A DNA stretch of 52,680 nt from positions 1 through 52,680 of the forward strand of contig CAZORL010000011.1 in the NCBI GenBank assembly GCA_964582375.1, written 5' to 3'. The notes under the pieces are model-generated. The model was not told the origin of the DNA. It saw nothing but the letters and a program-made list of their open reading frames with translations, and did no database searches. Shown one piece after another: positions 25,078-33,483 of the stretch; the stretch's first letter is position 1, and each line of letters opens with the position of its first letter. Source of the stretch: CAKSQF01 sp964582375 (GTDB lineage Bacteria > Bacillota > Clostridia > Oscillospirales > CAG-272). Made by a program: the position numbers and the translations under genes.

Positions 25078-25138
25078 CTTGCGCTCCGATGTTTGCATAT
25101 GTCTTGAATGCCCGAGGGCTCGGGTATCGGAGAGCAAG
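25078..25138 (-). other. Structured RNA element between the two sigma genes
   Basis: On the minus strand the outer arms 25138-25126 and 25090-25078 pair at 12 of 13 positions. Inside them is a second perfect hairpin, CCCGAG/CTCGGG (25124-25111). The element ends about 10 bases before the sigA ribosome binding site. A nearby hairpin TCAAGGC/GCCTTGA lies just upstream in the RNA (about 25144-25168). It could control sigA translation, mRNA processing or stability. I do not recognise a known RNA family. Confidence 0.65.
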
Positions 25139-25217
25139 TCTTCCCTTTTTCAAGGCGATGTGCCTTGATTTTTCAGTATTTTTTGTTTTTCTTTATTTGT
25201 TCGATGGTTGTGATCGA

Positions 25218-26426
25218 TCAGTCAAGATAATCGTTGATATGCTTTTTCTTGAAATTTATCTTTCCTCTGATCTTGCGAAGTGCCTTTGCCTCGATCTGTC
25301 GCACGCGCTCCCTTGTGATGTTGAGTCTGAGTCCGACCTCCTCAAGGGTATGAACATGATTGTCGATCAGACCATAGCGGAGCAGGATGACCTTTTCCTC
25401 CCTCGGGCTGAGGCTGTGAAGCTCCTTTAACAGCTCGTCGTGGAGCATCGAATGGAACACCGAATCGGGGGGCGTCATGGTGTTGTCATCTCTTATAAAG
25501 TCACCGAGATGCGAGTCCTCTTCCTCTCCGATCGGAGTCTCAAGCGAGACGGGATCCATTGCGATACGCATTATCTCGCGCACCTTGTCTGATGTAAGTC
25601 CCATATGCTCTGCAATTTCATCGACCGTCGGTTCTCTGCCAAACTCTTGATTAAGTCTGCGCGAGGTCTTGGAAAGACGGTGGATAGTCTCGACCATATG
25701 AACGGGAATGCGGATGGTCCTTGCCTGATCGGCAACAGCGCGTGTGATCGACTGTCTTATCCACCATGTCGCATATGTCGAGAATTTATAGCCCTTGCGG
25801 TAATCGAATTTTTCGGCAGCCTTGAGCAGTCCGAGGTTGCCCTCCTGGATCAGATCGAGGAAGGAGAGTCCCTTGCCCGAATGACGTTTCGCTATGCTGA
25901 CGACAAGGCGAAGGTTTGCCTCAACAAGGCGACTCTTCGCTGCCTCTCCCGCTTTGATCTTTCCCTCAAGCTCTTTTATGTAATCGCTCATCTCGGCGGT
26001 CATCTCAGCCACGGGCGTCGCTTTCAGCTCATCGATAATGCTCTGTGCCTGCTTGCCGTCGTAGACCACCTGTGCAAGATCCGCCTCGACCGCGATCGAG
26101 AGCAGCGGAACTTTACCGATCTCCTTAAGATAAAGTCTGACCGGATCGTCAATGGCAAATCCCTCTCTGACGAGTGCCTTTTCCATCTCCTCGGCACTTG
26201 AAAACTGACCCATCTCGTTTACGAGCTCGTCGGCGTTTGAGTTTTGCAGATAGTTCGCGATCTCTTTCTCGTCGCCGTCCGGACCGTCCGTCATATCCGC
26301 CGAACCGTCAAAAACGGCATCGTCAAAGTCGTCCAAAAATCCGAAATCGTCAAGTCTGCCCGCACTTGCGGTAAGATCGCTCGCGTCGTAAAGTCCGTCT
26401 GCAAGATTGTCCTCATTTATTCTCAT
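25218..26426 (-). CDS. Second primary-type (sigma-70/SigA-like) sigma factor
   Basis: A 402-residue paralogue of the adjacent sigA. Regions 1.2 (DDPVRLYLKEIGKVPLL), 2.3-2.4 (YATWWIRQSITRAVADQARTIR), 3 and 4.2 (ITRERVRQIEAKALRKIR) are all present, so it should recognise similar promoters. It differs after region 4.2: instead of HPSRS it continues GKINFKKKHINDYLD. The insertion between 1.2 and 2.1 (residues about 105-150) and the acidic N-terminus are also different in sequence. It sits between dnaG and sigA. The ATG at 26426 follows GGAGG. Which of the two is the essential housekeeping factor cannot be proven here, but sigA has the canonical C-terminus. Confidence 0.92.
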   Translation of the reverse strand: MRINEDNLADGLYDASDLTASAGRLDDFGFLDDFDDAVFDGSADMTDGPDGDEKEIANYLQNSNADELVNEMGQFSSAEEMEKALVREGFAIDDPVRLYLKEIGKVPLLSIAVEADLAQVVYDGKQAQSIIDELKATPVAEMTAEMSDYIKELEGKIKAGEAAKSRLVEANLRLVVSIAKRHSGKGLSFLDLIQEGNLGLLKAAEKFDYRKGYKFSTYATWWIRQSITRAVADQARTIRIPVHMVETIHRLSKTSRRLNQEFGREPTVDEIAEHMGLTSDKVREIMRIAMDPVSLETPIGEEEDSHLGDFIRDDNTMTPPDSVFHSMLHDELLKELHSLSPREEKVILLRYGLIDNHVHTLEEVGLRLNITRERVRQIEAKALRKIRGKINFKKKHINDYLD

Positions 26427-26471
26427 TATGTGTTGTTTCCTCCGCTTTCTACATCCCGTGGCCGATCATCA

Positions 26472-28259
26472 TCAGTTCGGCTCACCGTTACCGTTTGAAT
26501 TTGTGTTATTATTTTTGTTTTTGCTTCTTTTTTGAAGTATCATGTCGTTTATGTCAAGCTCCTTCTTGCCCGCGGCATCCGCAAGAGTTGCCATGCAGGA
26601 AAGCATGATATCAAACGTATTGTTTGACAGATCTTGCCTGTCGAGCTTTAATTTCGACAGCCGCCCCATTTCATCGACAGTAAGTCCTTCACCGAGCGAC
26701 ATTGCATCAAACTCACTGCCGCTCGAATGATCGAGCATGAGTGCGACCACCTTTTTACCGAAGGATGTGACGAATTTGTCGGGTGAAAATTCGATGTTCC
26801 TGTTTTTCATCTCGCCGATATACTCGGGGTGGATCATCAAGATACCGATGACCGCATCCTCGGCACGGGAGGCGCGTATATTCTTGACGGAGTCGGGATT
26901 TACCCTGTCGTTATATCCCGCCGACTCGAACATGAGCCTCTGTGTCTCGTCCCGTTTTTCGGTGCGCATTCGCTTTGTTCGGAGTCTTTCGACATCCCGC
27001 CGCATCGAGTCGGGGCTGACACCGAAAATTTCGGATGTCGCATATATATGCAGATCGCGCCTTGCCGCCGAGGGTACGCTCGAGATCAGTGCGACCGTCT
27101 CGTCAAGTGCCTTTATCTTATCATCGGCAAGCGAGAGATCGTATTTTTCTTTTATCGCATCAAAACGAAAATCAAATTCGGACCTGCTGCCCTCCATCAG
27201 CTTTCTGAAGGCGGCGGCACCGTATTTTCTGATATATTCGTCGGGGTCTTTGGCGTTTTTCACCTTAAGTATCCTGCACTCGACCCCCACCTCGCCGAGC
27301 AATCTGAACGCCTTTGATGCGGCGTTTTGCCCTGCCTCATCGGCATCGTAGCAAATGACGACGCTCTTGGTGTAACGCTCGAACATCCTTGCCTGCTCGG
27401 GAGTGATCGCCGTTCCGAGCGTTGCCACGGCATTCGTAAATCCGGCACCGTGGAGTGCGATAACATCCATATAGCCCTCGCAAAGAATCATCTGAGCCGA
27501 GCATGATGCCTTGGCAAAATTCAGTGCGAAAAGATTTTTGCTCTTTTTGAACGCCGGGGTATCTGACGAGTTGAGATATTTCGGCTTCGAATCATCCATA
27601 ACTCTTCCGCCGAATGCGATAACATCACCCGACGGCGAAATTATCGGAAAGATCACGCGGTTTCGAAAGAGGCTGTAGGCATGTCCGGTCTTGTCGGATA
27701 TGCGTGCAAGATATGCCGCCGACAACTCGGCATCACTATAGCCGAGCTTATGCATATATTGTGGAAATGCGCCGAAATCATTCGGGGCAAATCCAAGCCC
27801 GAAGTGCCGTATGAGCGGCATCGTAAGTCCGCGCGAGAGCAGATAATCAAGCCCTTGTTTGCCCTCGGGAGTGTTCAGCAGAATATTGTTGAAATATCTT
27901 GCCGCCGCCTTGTTCATGGCAAGCGTTCGCTCACGCCTGTCGCTGTCGATACGCTCACTCTCGCTTCGTTTGACCGTAATGCCGACACGCTTTGCAAGCA
28001 GCTCGACAGCGGACGGATAGTCGAGATTTTCGACCCGTCTGACAAATGTAATGACATCGCCGCCGACACCGCAACCGAAGCAATGGAAAAATCCTTTATC
28101 GGGGCTGACCGTAAACGACGGTGTTTTCTCGCTGTGGAAGGGGCAAAGTCCGACATATCCCGAACCCGACCGCTTAAGCGTGACATAGGTAGACACGACA
28201 TCTTCAATTGGACAGCGAAGTCTGATCTCTTCAAGCACCGTCTGATCTATAAGCGGCAT
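26472..28259 (-). CDS. dnaG: DNA primase DnaG
   Basis: About 595 residues. The zinc-binding domain shows CPFHSEKTPSF and FHCFGCGVGGD (CHC2 type), then the TOPRIM domain with ILCEGYMDVIALH and YDADEAGQNAA. The C-terminal helicase-binding domain is less conserved and ends in an Asn-rich tail. It synthesises RNA primers for replication. The ATG at 28259 is preferred because AAAGGATGGG lies just upstream and would overlap the earlier in-frame ATG at 28268. It heads the dnaG-sigma-sigma cluster. Confidence 0.96.
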   Translation of the reverse strand: MPLIDQTVLEEIRLRCPIEDVVSTYVTLKRSGSGYVGLCPFHSEKTPSFTVSPDKGFFHCFGCGVGGDVITFVRRVENLDYPSAVELLAKRVGITVKRSESERIDSDRRERTLAMNKAAARYFNNILLNTPEGKQGLDYLLSRGLTMPLIRHFGLGFAPNDFGAFPQYMHKLGYSDAELSAAYLARISDKTGHAYSLFRNRVIFPIISPSGDVIAFGGRVMDDSKPKYLNSSDTPAFKKSKNLFALNFAKASCSAQMILCEGYMDVIALHGAGFTNAVATLGTAITPEQARMFERYTKSVVICYDADEAGQNAASKAFRLLGEVGVECRILKVKNAKDPDEYIRKYGAAAFRKLMEGSRSEFDFRFDAIKEKYDLSLADDKIKALDETVALISSVPSAARRDLHIYATSEIFGVSPDSMRRDVERLRTKRMRTEKRDETQRLMFESAGYNDRVNPDSVKNIRASRAEDAVIGILMIHPEYIGEMKNRNIEFSPDKFVTSFGKKVVALMLDHSSGSEFDAMSLGEGLTVDEMGRLSKLKLDRQDLSNNTFDIMLSCMATLADAAGKKELDINDMILQKRSKNKNNNTNSNGNGEPN

Positions 28260-28315
28260 TTTACCCATCCTTTCGCGTTTTTTATGCTTTTTATTCAGGG
28301 AATGTATTTACCCTT

Positions 28316-28344
28316 ATAATATAATATACGCAAATAATCGGCAA
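28316..28344 (-). promoter_or_regulatory. Possible promoter of the dnaG-sigma cluster
   Basis: TTGCCG (28339-28344) and TATTAT (28316-28321), spacing 17, about 57 bases before dnaG. The -35 match is partial. Confidence 0.5.
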
Positions 28345-28379
28345 AACCCTTTTTTTCGGGTCATGCCGAATATATATCC

Positions 28380-29006
28380 TCACGGACGCCTGTCGTATCG
28401 TTCGCCGACGACCAGTGCACAGTCGCGACCCGAGGACATTTCGGTGACGAGGTCAACGATCTTTGCCGAATATTCGATCGGTGCGGCAAGGCTGACCTCG
28501 ACATCCGCACCCCATGTCACGTTGTCGATTATTATCGGCATCGACGAAAGTGCGTGCGATAGCTTTTGCCAGAGCGAATAATCGGTGGTGAGCAGTATCT
28601 CGTGAAAAGGCTCAAAGGATATTATCCCCGCATCCGAGGCGGCAAGCGACGCCGCCTCGGTATAGGCATGCACAAGTCCGCCCGTACCGAGCAATATTCC
28701 TCCGAAATATCGTGTAACGACGATGACGGCATCGGTAAATCCGCCCTTGCGGATAACATCGAGCACGGGCATACCGGCAGTTCCCTGCGGCTCACCGTCA
28801 TCACTGTAGCGCATGAATCCGCCGTCTTTTATGACATAGGCGTAGACATTGTGGCGTGCGTCGGCATGTTTTTTTCTGATCGAGCCTACAAAATCGATCG
28901 CCTCGCGCTCGGTCGTCACATGTGCGGCATATCCGAGAAATCGACTCCTCCTGTCCTCGAAAAGAGATGTACCGTCACCGCCGAGGGTTACATAATTTTC
29001 ATCCAC
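28380..29006 (-). CDS. YigZ/IMPACT family protein
   Basis: A 208-residue protein of the UPF0029/IMPACT family. Landmarks are RSRFLGYAAHVTTEREAIDFV near residue 20, HADARHNVYAYVI, YSDDGEPQGTAGMPVL, and VTRYFGGILLGTGGLVHAY. Eukaryotic IMPACT regulates Gcn2; the bacterial role is unresolved, though ribosome-linked functions have been proposed. It starts with GTG at 29006, with GGAGGG six bases upstream. It follows hflX by 36 bases and probably shares its transcript. Confidence 0.92.
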   Translation of the reverse strand: MDENYVTLGGDGTSLFEDRRSRFLGYAAHVTTEREAIDFVGSIRKKHADARHNVYAYVIKDGGFMRYSDDGEPQGTAGMPVLDVIRKGGFTDAVIVVTRYFGGILLGTGGLVHAYTEAASLAASDAGIISFEPFHEILLTTDYSLWQKLSHALSSMPIIIDNVTWGADVEVSLAAPIEYSAKIVDLVTEMSSGRDCALVVGERYDRRP

Positions 29007-29042
29007 AAAAATCCCTCCGATCGATGATCATCTCACCTTTAT

Positions 29043-30344
29043 TTATCCGAGAAGCTTTTCAAATCTGCCCCTTGCGCGCTCATCGAGCAGGGCGACGACA
29101 TCCACACCGTCGTCGGTATATTCAACATCCTCGACAGTCCCAAGCTCGTAAAGTTTCGACACGAGGTACGCCTTGGATGCAGGAAGCTTGTATCTGACAA
29201 GTCTCTTGCCCGCAAGTGCGAGTTTTTCAAGTTCGGCAACAAGATCGTCAACGCCGCGTCCGTCAAGAGCCGAGAGTGCGACGATCGAGCCGGATGCGGC
29301 GCGAAGGAGCAGTTCGGGAGCGATCTGCTCGGCAATGTCGCATTTATTGAGCACATAGAGCCTCGGTTTATCGGCGGCGCCAAGATCGTAAAGCAGTTTT
29401 TCGGTGACCTCGAGTTGACTGTCAGCCTCGGGGTCGGAGGCGTCAACGAGCACCATCACGGCATCGGCGTACTTTGCCTCGTCGAGTGTCGAGCGGAACG
29501 CCGATATAAGATGGTGAGGCAGGCGTCTGATAAAGCCGACCGTATCGGTGAGGAGCACTTCCCTTCCGCTCGGGAGAGTATAGGCTCTCGTGGTAGGGTC
29601 AAGTGTGGCAAAGAGCTTATCCTCGGCAAGTATGCCGGCACCCGTCAGTCTGTTCAGGAGCGTCGATTTGCCGGCGTTGGTATATCCGACCACCGCTATC
29701 TTGCAAAGATCGGAGCGATCTCGCTTTGCACGTTTTGTACGCCTGTTTTCCTCAAGCTCGTCGATCTGCGCACTCAGTGCGGATATCCTTCTTTGGAGAT
29801 GTCGTCTGTCAGTCTCAAGCTTGGTCTCACCGGGACCTCGCGTGCCAATACCGCCGCCAAGGCGTGACATTTCACCTCCCCTGCCCGTAAGACGTGGGAT
29901 GGTATACCGAAGCTGTGCAAGCTCGACCTGCAATTTGCCCTCGCCCGAGCGTGCGTGGAGGGCGAAAATATCGAGAATGAGCATGGATCTGTCGATGACC
30001 CTGACGCTGTAATCGCCCTCTGCACCATCCATGATACCGTCTTCGACATTTCTGATCTGTACGGGAGAAAGCTCATCGTCAAATACGACAAGCCCTATAT
30101 CGTTGGCACGGCAAAGCTCACCAAGCTCGGCGAGTTTTCCGCTTCCTATATAAGTTTTGGCGATCGGGGACGCAAGCTGTTGTACGACGGTCGAGTGAAG
30201 TTTTCCGCCCGCTGTTTCCAAGAGTCTTTCAAGCTCGTCAAGCGAAACTGCCTGCTCGTGCGGATCTTTATCGGGTGTCAGCACCGAAACAAGAACGGCG
30301 AGCGGCTCGCTTTCGGTTTCAAATATTGATACTTGTTCTTTCAT
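29043..30344 (-). CDS. hflX: GTPase HflX
   Basis: About 433 residues. The N-terminal HflX domain has TYIGSGKLAELGE and VVFDDELSPVQIRNVED, followed by RTLILDIFA-like and GRGGEMSRLGGGIGTRGPGETKLE-type sequence, a coiled-coil, and a G domain with GYTNAGKSTLLNRL, DTVGFIRRLPHHLI and NKCD. HflX splits or rescues 70S/100S ribosomes under stress. The start at 30344 (MKEQVS) is chosen because GGAAGGA lies upstream; an earlier in-frame start at 30365 lacks a site. Confidence 0.95.
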   Translation of the reverse strand: MKEQVSIFETESEPLAVLVSVLTPDKDPHEQAVSLDELERLLETAGGKLHSTVVQQLASPIAKTYIGSGKLAELGELCRANDIGLVVFDDELSPVQIRNVEDGIMDGAEGDYSVRVIDRSMLILDIFALHARSGEGKLQVELAQLRYTIPRLTGRGGEMSRLGGGIGTRGPGETKLETDRRHLQRRISALSAQIDELEENRRTKRAKRDRSDLCKIAVVGYTNAGKSTLLNRLTGAGILAEDKLFATLDPTTRAYTLPSGREVLLTDTVGFIRRLPHHLISAFRSTLDEAKYADAVMVLVDASDPEADSQLEVTEKLLYDLGAADKPRLYVLNKCDIAEQIAPELLLRAASGSIVALSALDGRGVDDLVAELEKLALAGKRLVRYKLPASKAYLVSKLYELGTVEDVEYTDDGVDVVALLDERARGRFEKLLG

Positions 30345-30398
30345 ACACGTATTCCTTCCATTCATGAGTCATCATGCAAAAGGGATGCGCCGAGTGAT

Positions 30399-30450
30399 AA
30401 AAAGCAGGCGCACCGCAACTTTTGCAAAATCAAAAATTGCGCGTGCGCCC
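30399..30450 (-). terminator. Terminator after rpmE
   Basis: On the minus strand GGCGCACGCGCAA and TTGCGGTGCGCC pair around an AT-rich loop, followed by TGCTTTTT. It separates rpmE from hflX. Confidence 0.85.
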
Positions 30451-30483
30451 ACACTTAAGATAGATCCCGAGAAATTCGAAAAA

Positions 30484-30690
30484 TTATTTTCTGACTCCTG
30501 CCAGACGCTTCTTGAATCTGTCAACACGTCCGCCTGCATCAACGAATTTCTGCTTGCCCGTGAAGAAGGGATGGCACTTGGAGCAAATTTCCACAGTCAT
30601 ATCGCCCTTCGTGGAACGGGTCTTGTACTCGGCACCGCACGCACATCTGATCGTGCATTCTTTGTAATCGGGATGGATTCCGTTCTTCAT
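30484..30690 (-). CDS. rpmE: 50S ribosomal protein L31, zinc-binding type
   Basis: A 68-residue protein beginning MKNGIHPDYKECTIRCACG, with a later CSKCHPFFTGKQKFVD. The cysteines in CACG and CSKC are those of the zinc-containing (C+) L31 form, so under zinc limitation many relatives swap it for a cysteine-free paralogue. The ATG at 30690 follows GAGGTG. It lies 59 bases downstream of rplS. Confidence 0.97.
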   Translation of the reverse strand: MKNGIHPDYKECTIRCACGAEYKTRSTKGDMTVEICSKCHPFFTGKQKFVDAGGRVDRFKKRLAGVRK

Positions 30691-30749
30691 CTTTAACACC
30701 TCATTTACTAAAAAATCAAATAATCGTCTTCGAAAAGAAATTAAATAAA

Positions 30750-31106
30750 TTAAATTCTTTCCTTGATCTTCGCATCCTTGCCCTGCTTGTCGCGGACATA
30801 GTAGAGCTTCGCACGGCGAACCTTGCCGTAGCGTACGATGTCAACCTTTGCTACGTTGGGCGAATGCACGGGGAATGTCTTCTCGACGCCGCAACCGTAT
30901 GCAACGCGTCTTACGGTAAATGTTTCGGAAATTCCGCCGCCCTTCTTAGCGATTATAACGCCCTCGAAAAGCTGAATTCTCTCTCTTCTTTTACCGTCCG
31001 AAGATATCTCAACGATTTTGTTGTGAACACGAACCGTGTCACCGATGTTAAGAGTAGGTACTTCTTCCTTGAGTTGCTCGTTTGTTAAAGCCTTAATAAG
31101 ATCCAT
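30750..31106 (-). CDS. rplS: 50S ribosomal protein L19
   Basis: A 118-residue protein with NIGDTVRVHNKIVE, RRERIQLFEGVIIAKKGGGISETFTVRR and GVEKTFPVHSPNVAKVDIVRYGKVRRAKLYY, all typical L19. The ATG at 31106 follows AAGGAGGAAG at the usual distance. An upstream structured leader suggests autoregulation. Confidence 0.98.
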   Translation of the reverse strand: MDLIKALTNEQLKEEVPTLNIGDTVRVHNKIVEISSDGKRRERIQLFEGVIIAKKGGGISETFTVRRVAYGCGVEKTFPVHSPNVAKVDIVRYGKVRRAKLYYVRDKQGKDAKIKERI

Positions 31107-31109
31107 TGT

Positions 31110-31203
31110 CGGCTTCCTCCTTAATTTGGATAATCCCGGACGTTCGTGCAGAGCTATATGCAGAGGACCGTCCATCGACGTTGCCACATGGCACGCGTTT
31201 CGT
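31110..31203 (-). promoter_or_regulatory. Structured rplS leader (L19-leader-like)
   Basis: Between the promoter and rplS the RNA contains GATGGACGGTCC, a TGCA...TGCA hairpin, and GAACGTCCGGGATTATCC. GGACG and CGTCC can close a stem around the inner hairpin. The layout and wording resemble the L19 leader found upstream of rplS in Firmicutes, thought to mediate feedback by L19; identification is from memory of that motif. Confidence 0.65.
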
Positions 31204-31232
31204 ATTATACCACATATTTTTCTAAATTGCAA
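31204..31232 (-). promoter_or_regulatory. Promoter of rplS
   Basis: TTGCAA (31227-31232) and TATAAT (31204-31209), spacing 17, directly before the structured leader. Confidence 0.75.
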
Positions 31233-31305
31233 GGGGTTTTTCAAAAAAAATCAAAAAATTCAAAAATTTTTTCAAAAAATTCAGAATGAAAATAGCCAAA
31301 TGTCC

Positions 31306-31334
31306 TTTACTTTTTTTCGTTTATGTGATATAAT
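31306..31334 (+). promoter_or_regulatory. Promoter of the lepB-rbgA-rnhB-yraN cluster
   Basis: TTTACT (31306-31311) and TATAAT (31329-31334), spacing 17, about 80 bases before lepB and divergent from the rplS promoter. The approximately 75 bases between the two promoters are A/T-tract DNA with repeated TTTTTCAAAAA. Confidence 0.75.
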
Positions 31335-31415
31335 ATGTGGTATAATTGATGTAGCCTTGCGGAATGCCCGCAAATACAATGACCTTTATTACTCTGAGAT
31401 TCGGAGGATCTATTC

Positions 31416-32534
31416 TTGAAACACATTATTTTGGCTTACAAAGAGGCAAAACCTCTTGATAACTCTCCCATGATATCGCTCATGTCGCTCTCGCGCGGCA
31501 GACTCTCGGCAGTTCCCAACATGGCTGAATTTACAGGATGCAGTAATCTTAACGAACTCGGCTATATGACATCCTCCATTGCCAAAAGGCTCGATGACGA
31601 CTCGGATATTTACATCAGGGCGACAGACATACCAATGACGCACGCCGAAGTCTCTCACGATTTCATTGCGCCGCTGACAAATGCCGCCGCCGCAAAAAAA
31701 TTGCCCGTCGGGATAGTCACACTTTGCATCCGCGAAGACGACGGCGCATGCGAATACAGGCTCTTCGGCTCGCGCGATCTGCCCATCCCCGACGAGCACA
31801 AAGAATGGACGCTCGGCACGCTGATGGATTTTCTGACATCGCCCTCCGACTTTGACGATAAGATCGACACCGTCCCGCCCGAGGTACAGATGCCCGACAC
31901 TGCCGATGTACAGCTAAAGACAGAGGTCAAAAAGGTCGAGGAAAATAAAGCCGGAAATGCGGTCGTATCGTCGATATTTGATTGGTACGAGCTGTTTGCC
32001 TACGCCATCGCCGCGGTACTTGTCATAATGTCGTTTTTTGTCAGACATTCGCCGGTTGAAGGCTCATCCATGTATCCGACACTTGTAGGGCACTCGTCAG
32101 CCCCCTCATCGACCACGGTCGCAAAAGGGTATGATGTTCTCCTTATTTCGGGGATCTATGAGCTTGATCACGGTGATATCGTTATAATTCAAGAACCGAC
32201 ACAGCCTACCGAACCGATCGTCAAACGAATCATTGCAATGGGCGGCGACAAGATAAAGATCGATTTCACCAACGGTGACGTTTTCCTCAACGGCGAAAAG
32301 CTTGACGAGGACTATGTAAATGAAACGGATATTCCGATACCGACCGAGGGATTGACCCCCGACGAGGACGGCATTTGGGAGGACACCGTCCCCGAGGGCA
32401 AGATATTTGTCCTTGGCGACAACAGAAGAGTATCGAAGGATAGCCGATATTTCGGATTTATCGATGAGCGAAATGTCATCGGAAAAGCGGTGCTTCGCAT
32501 CCTTCCGCTCGAGAAATTCGGAAAATTAAACTAA
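31416..32534 (+). CDS. lepB: Signal peptidase I with an extra N-terminal cytosolic domain
   Basis: A 372-residue protein. The C-terminal half is a type I signal peptidase: membrane helix at about 191-208, HSPVEGSSMYPTL with catalytic Ser218, PIVKRIIAMGGDKI with general-base Lys270, and FVLGDNRRVSKDSR. It removes signal peptides on the outer face of the membrane. The first approximately 180 residues are not part of the known enzyme: they form a mixed alpha/beta region (MKHIILAYKEAKPL..., THAEVSHDFIAPL, GIVTLCIREDDGACEYRLFG) and then a charged linker. Topology places this part in the cytosol. I recognise no family for it. The start is TTG at 31416, supported by GGAGGAT 6-8 bases upstream. Confidence 0.93.
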   Translation: MKHIILAYKEAKPLDNSPMISLMSLSRGRLSAVPNMAEFTGCSNLNELGYMTSSIAKRLDDDSDIYIRATDIPMTHAEVSHDFIAPLTNAAAAKKLPVGIVTLCIREDDGACEYRLFGSRDLPIPDEHKEWTLGTLMDFLTSPSDFDDKIDTVPPEVQMPDTADVQLKTEVKKVEENKAGNAVVSSIFDWYELFAYAIAAVLVIMSFFVRHSPVEGSSMYPTLVGHSSAPSSTTVAKGYDVLLISGIYELDHGDIVIIQEPTQPTEPIVKRIIAMGGDKIKIDFTNGDVFLNGEKLDEDYVNETDIPIPTEGLTPDEDGIWEDTVPEGKIFVLGDNRRVSKDSRYFGFIDERNVIGKAVLRILPLEKFGKLN

Positions 32535-32574
32535 ACCAAGCTGATAACATCAAAAACACAAAGGAAGGTGCGAA

Positions 32575-33483
32575 ATGCCGTCCGAGGTAATACAGTGGTT
32601 TCCGGGCCACATGGCGAAAACACGGAGAATGATGAAGGAATGCCTGCCTCTTGTCGATCTCGTTATTGAGATACTCGACGCAAGGATACCGCTCTCATCA
32701 AAAAATCCGGAAGTAGACAAAATATGCGCAGGCAAGCCAAGGCTCGTGCTTTTCTCGAAATCGACGCTTGCCGACCCCGAAATGGGGCAAAAATGGAAGA
32801 GCTATTACAAGACCAAAGGCATACCCTGCATATTCTGTGATTTCATCACGGGTGCGGGGATGGGCGAGATCGAGGGAGCTGTCAAAGAACTGCTTGCCGA
32901 GAAGCTCGAAAGATACAGGGAAAAGGGTATGGCAAACAAAGCCTTGCGCGCGATGGTCGTCGGCATCCCGAATGTCGGAAAATCTTCATTCATTAATAAA
33001 TTTTCAAAAACAAAAAAAGCGAAGGTCGAAAATCGCCCGGGCGTCACGGTAGACAAGCAATGGGTGGTCACGCCGTACGGTATCGAGCTGCTCGACATGC
33101 CGGGCGTGCTTTGGCCAAAATTTGATGACAAACGAGTGGGCGAAAATCTTGCGATAACCGGTGCCATCAAGGATCGTGTCCTGAACATCGATGAGATCGC
33201 GGTCGTGCTCTGCAAAAGACTCAGGCGCGTCGCACCCGAAAAGTTTTGCGAAAGGTACCGTCTTGAACAGGATGAGATAGCGGATCTGACCGACTACGAG
33301 CTGTTTTGCCTGATCGGAAAAAAGCGCGGATTTCTCATTCGCGGCGGCGAGGTCAACGAAGAACGCACCGCAGGTGCTCTGCTTGACGAGTTCAGAGGAG
33401 GCAAGATCGGCAGGATCACGCTCGAATATCCGCCGAGATCGGACGCCGAGGGTGCAAAGGAGACACGCGATGCCGAGTTATGA
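32575..33483 (+). CDS. rbgA: Ribosome biogenesis GTPase YlqF/RbgA
   Basis: A 302-residue circularly permuted GTPase. It begins VIQWFPGHMAKTRRMM and has DLVIEILDARIPLSS, FSKSTLAD in place of the usual NKxDL (G4), then VVGIPNVGKSSFINKF (G1) and DMPGVLWPK (G3). The permuted G4-G1-G3 order is diagnostic. RbgA acts late in 50S assembly, checking the L6 region. It lies 40 bases after lepB and overlaps rnhB by 14 bases. The asparagine of the G4 motif appears to be serine here (SKST), which is worth noting. Confidence 0.96.
   Translation: MPSEVIQWFPGHMAKTRRMMKECLPLVDLVIEILDARIPLSSKNPEVDKICAGKPRLVLFSKSTLADPEMGQKWKSYYKTKGIPCIFCDFITGAGMGEIEGAVKELLAEKLERYREKGMANKALRAMVVGIPNVGKSSFINKFSKTKKAKVENRPGVTVDKQWVVTPYGIELLDMPGVLWPKFDDKRVGENLAITGAIKDRVLNIDEIAVVLCKRLRRVAPEKFCERYRLEQDEIADLTDYELFCLIGKKRGFLIRGGEVNEERTAGALLDEFRGGKIGRITLEYPPRSDAEGAKETRDAEL

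Noticed and set aside
31107..31244. An N-terminal extension of rplS by 46 codons
   Set aside because: It covers the structured leader and the promoter; the family start and ribosome binding site point to 31106.
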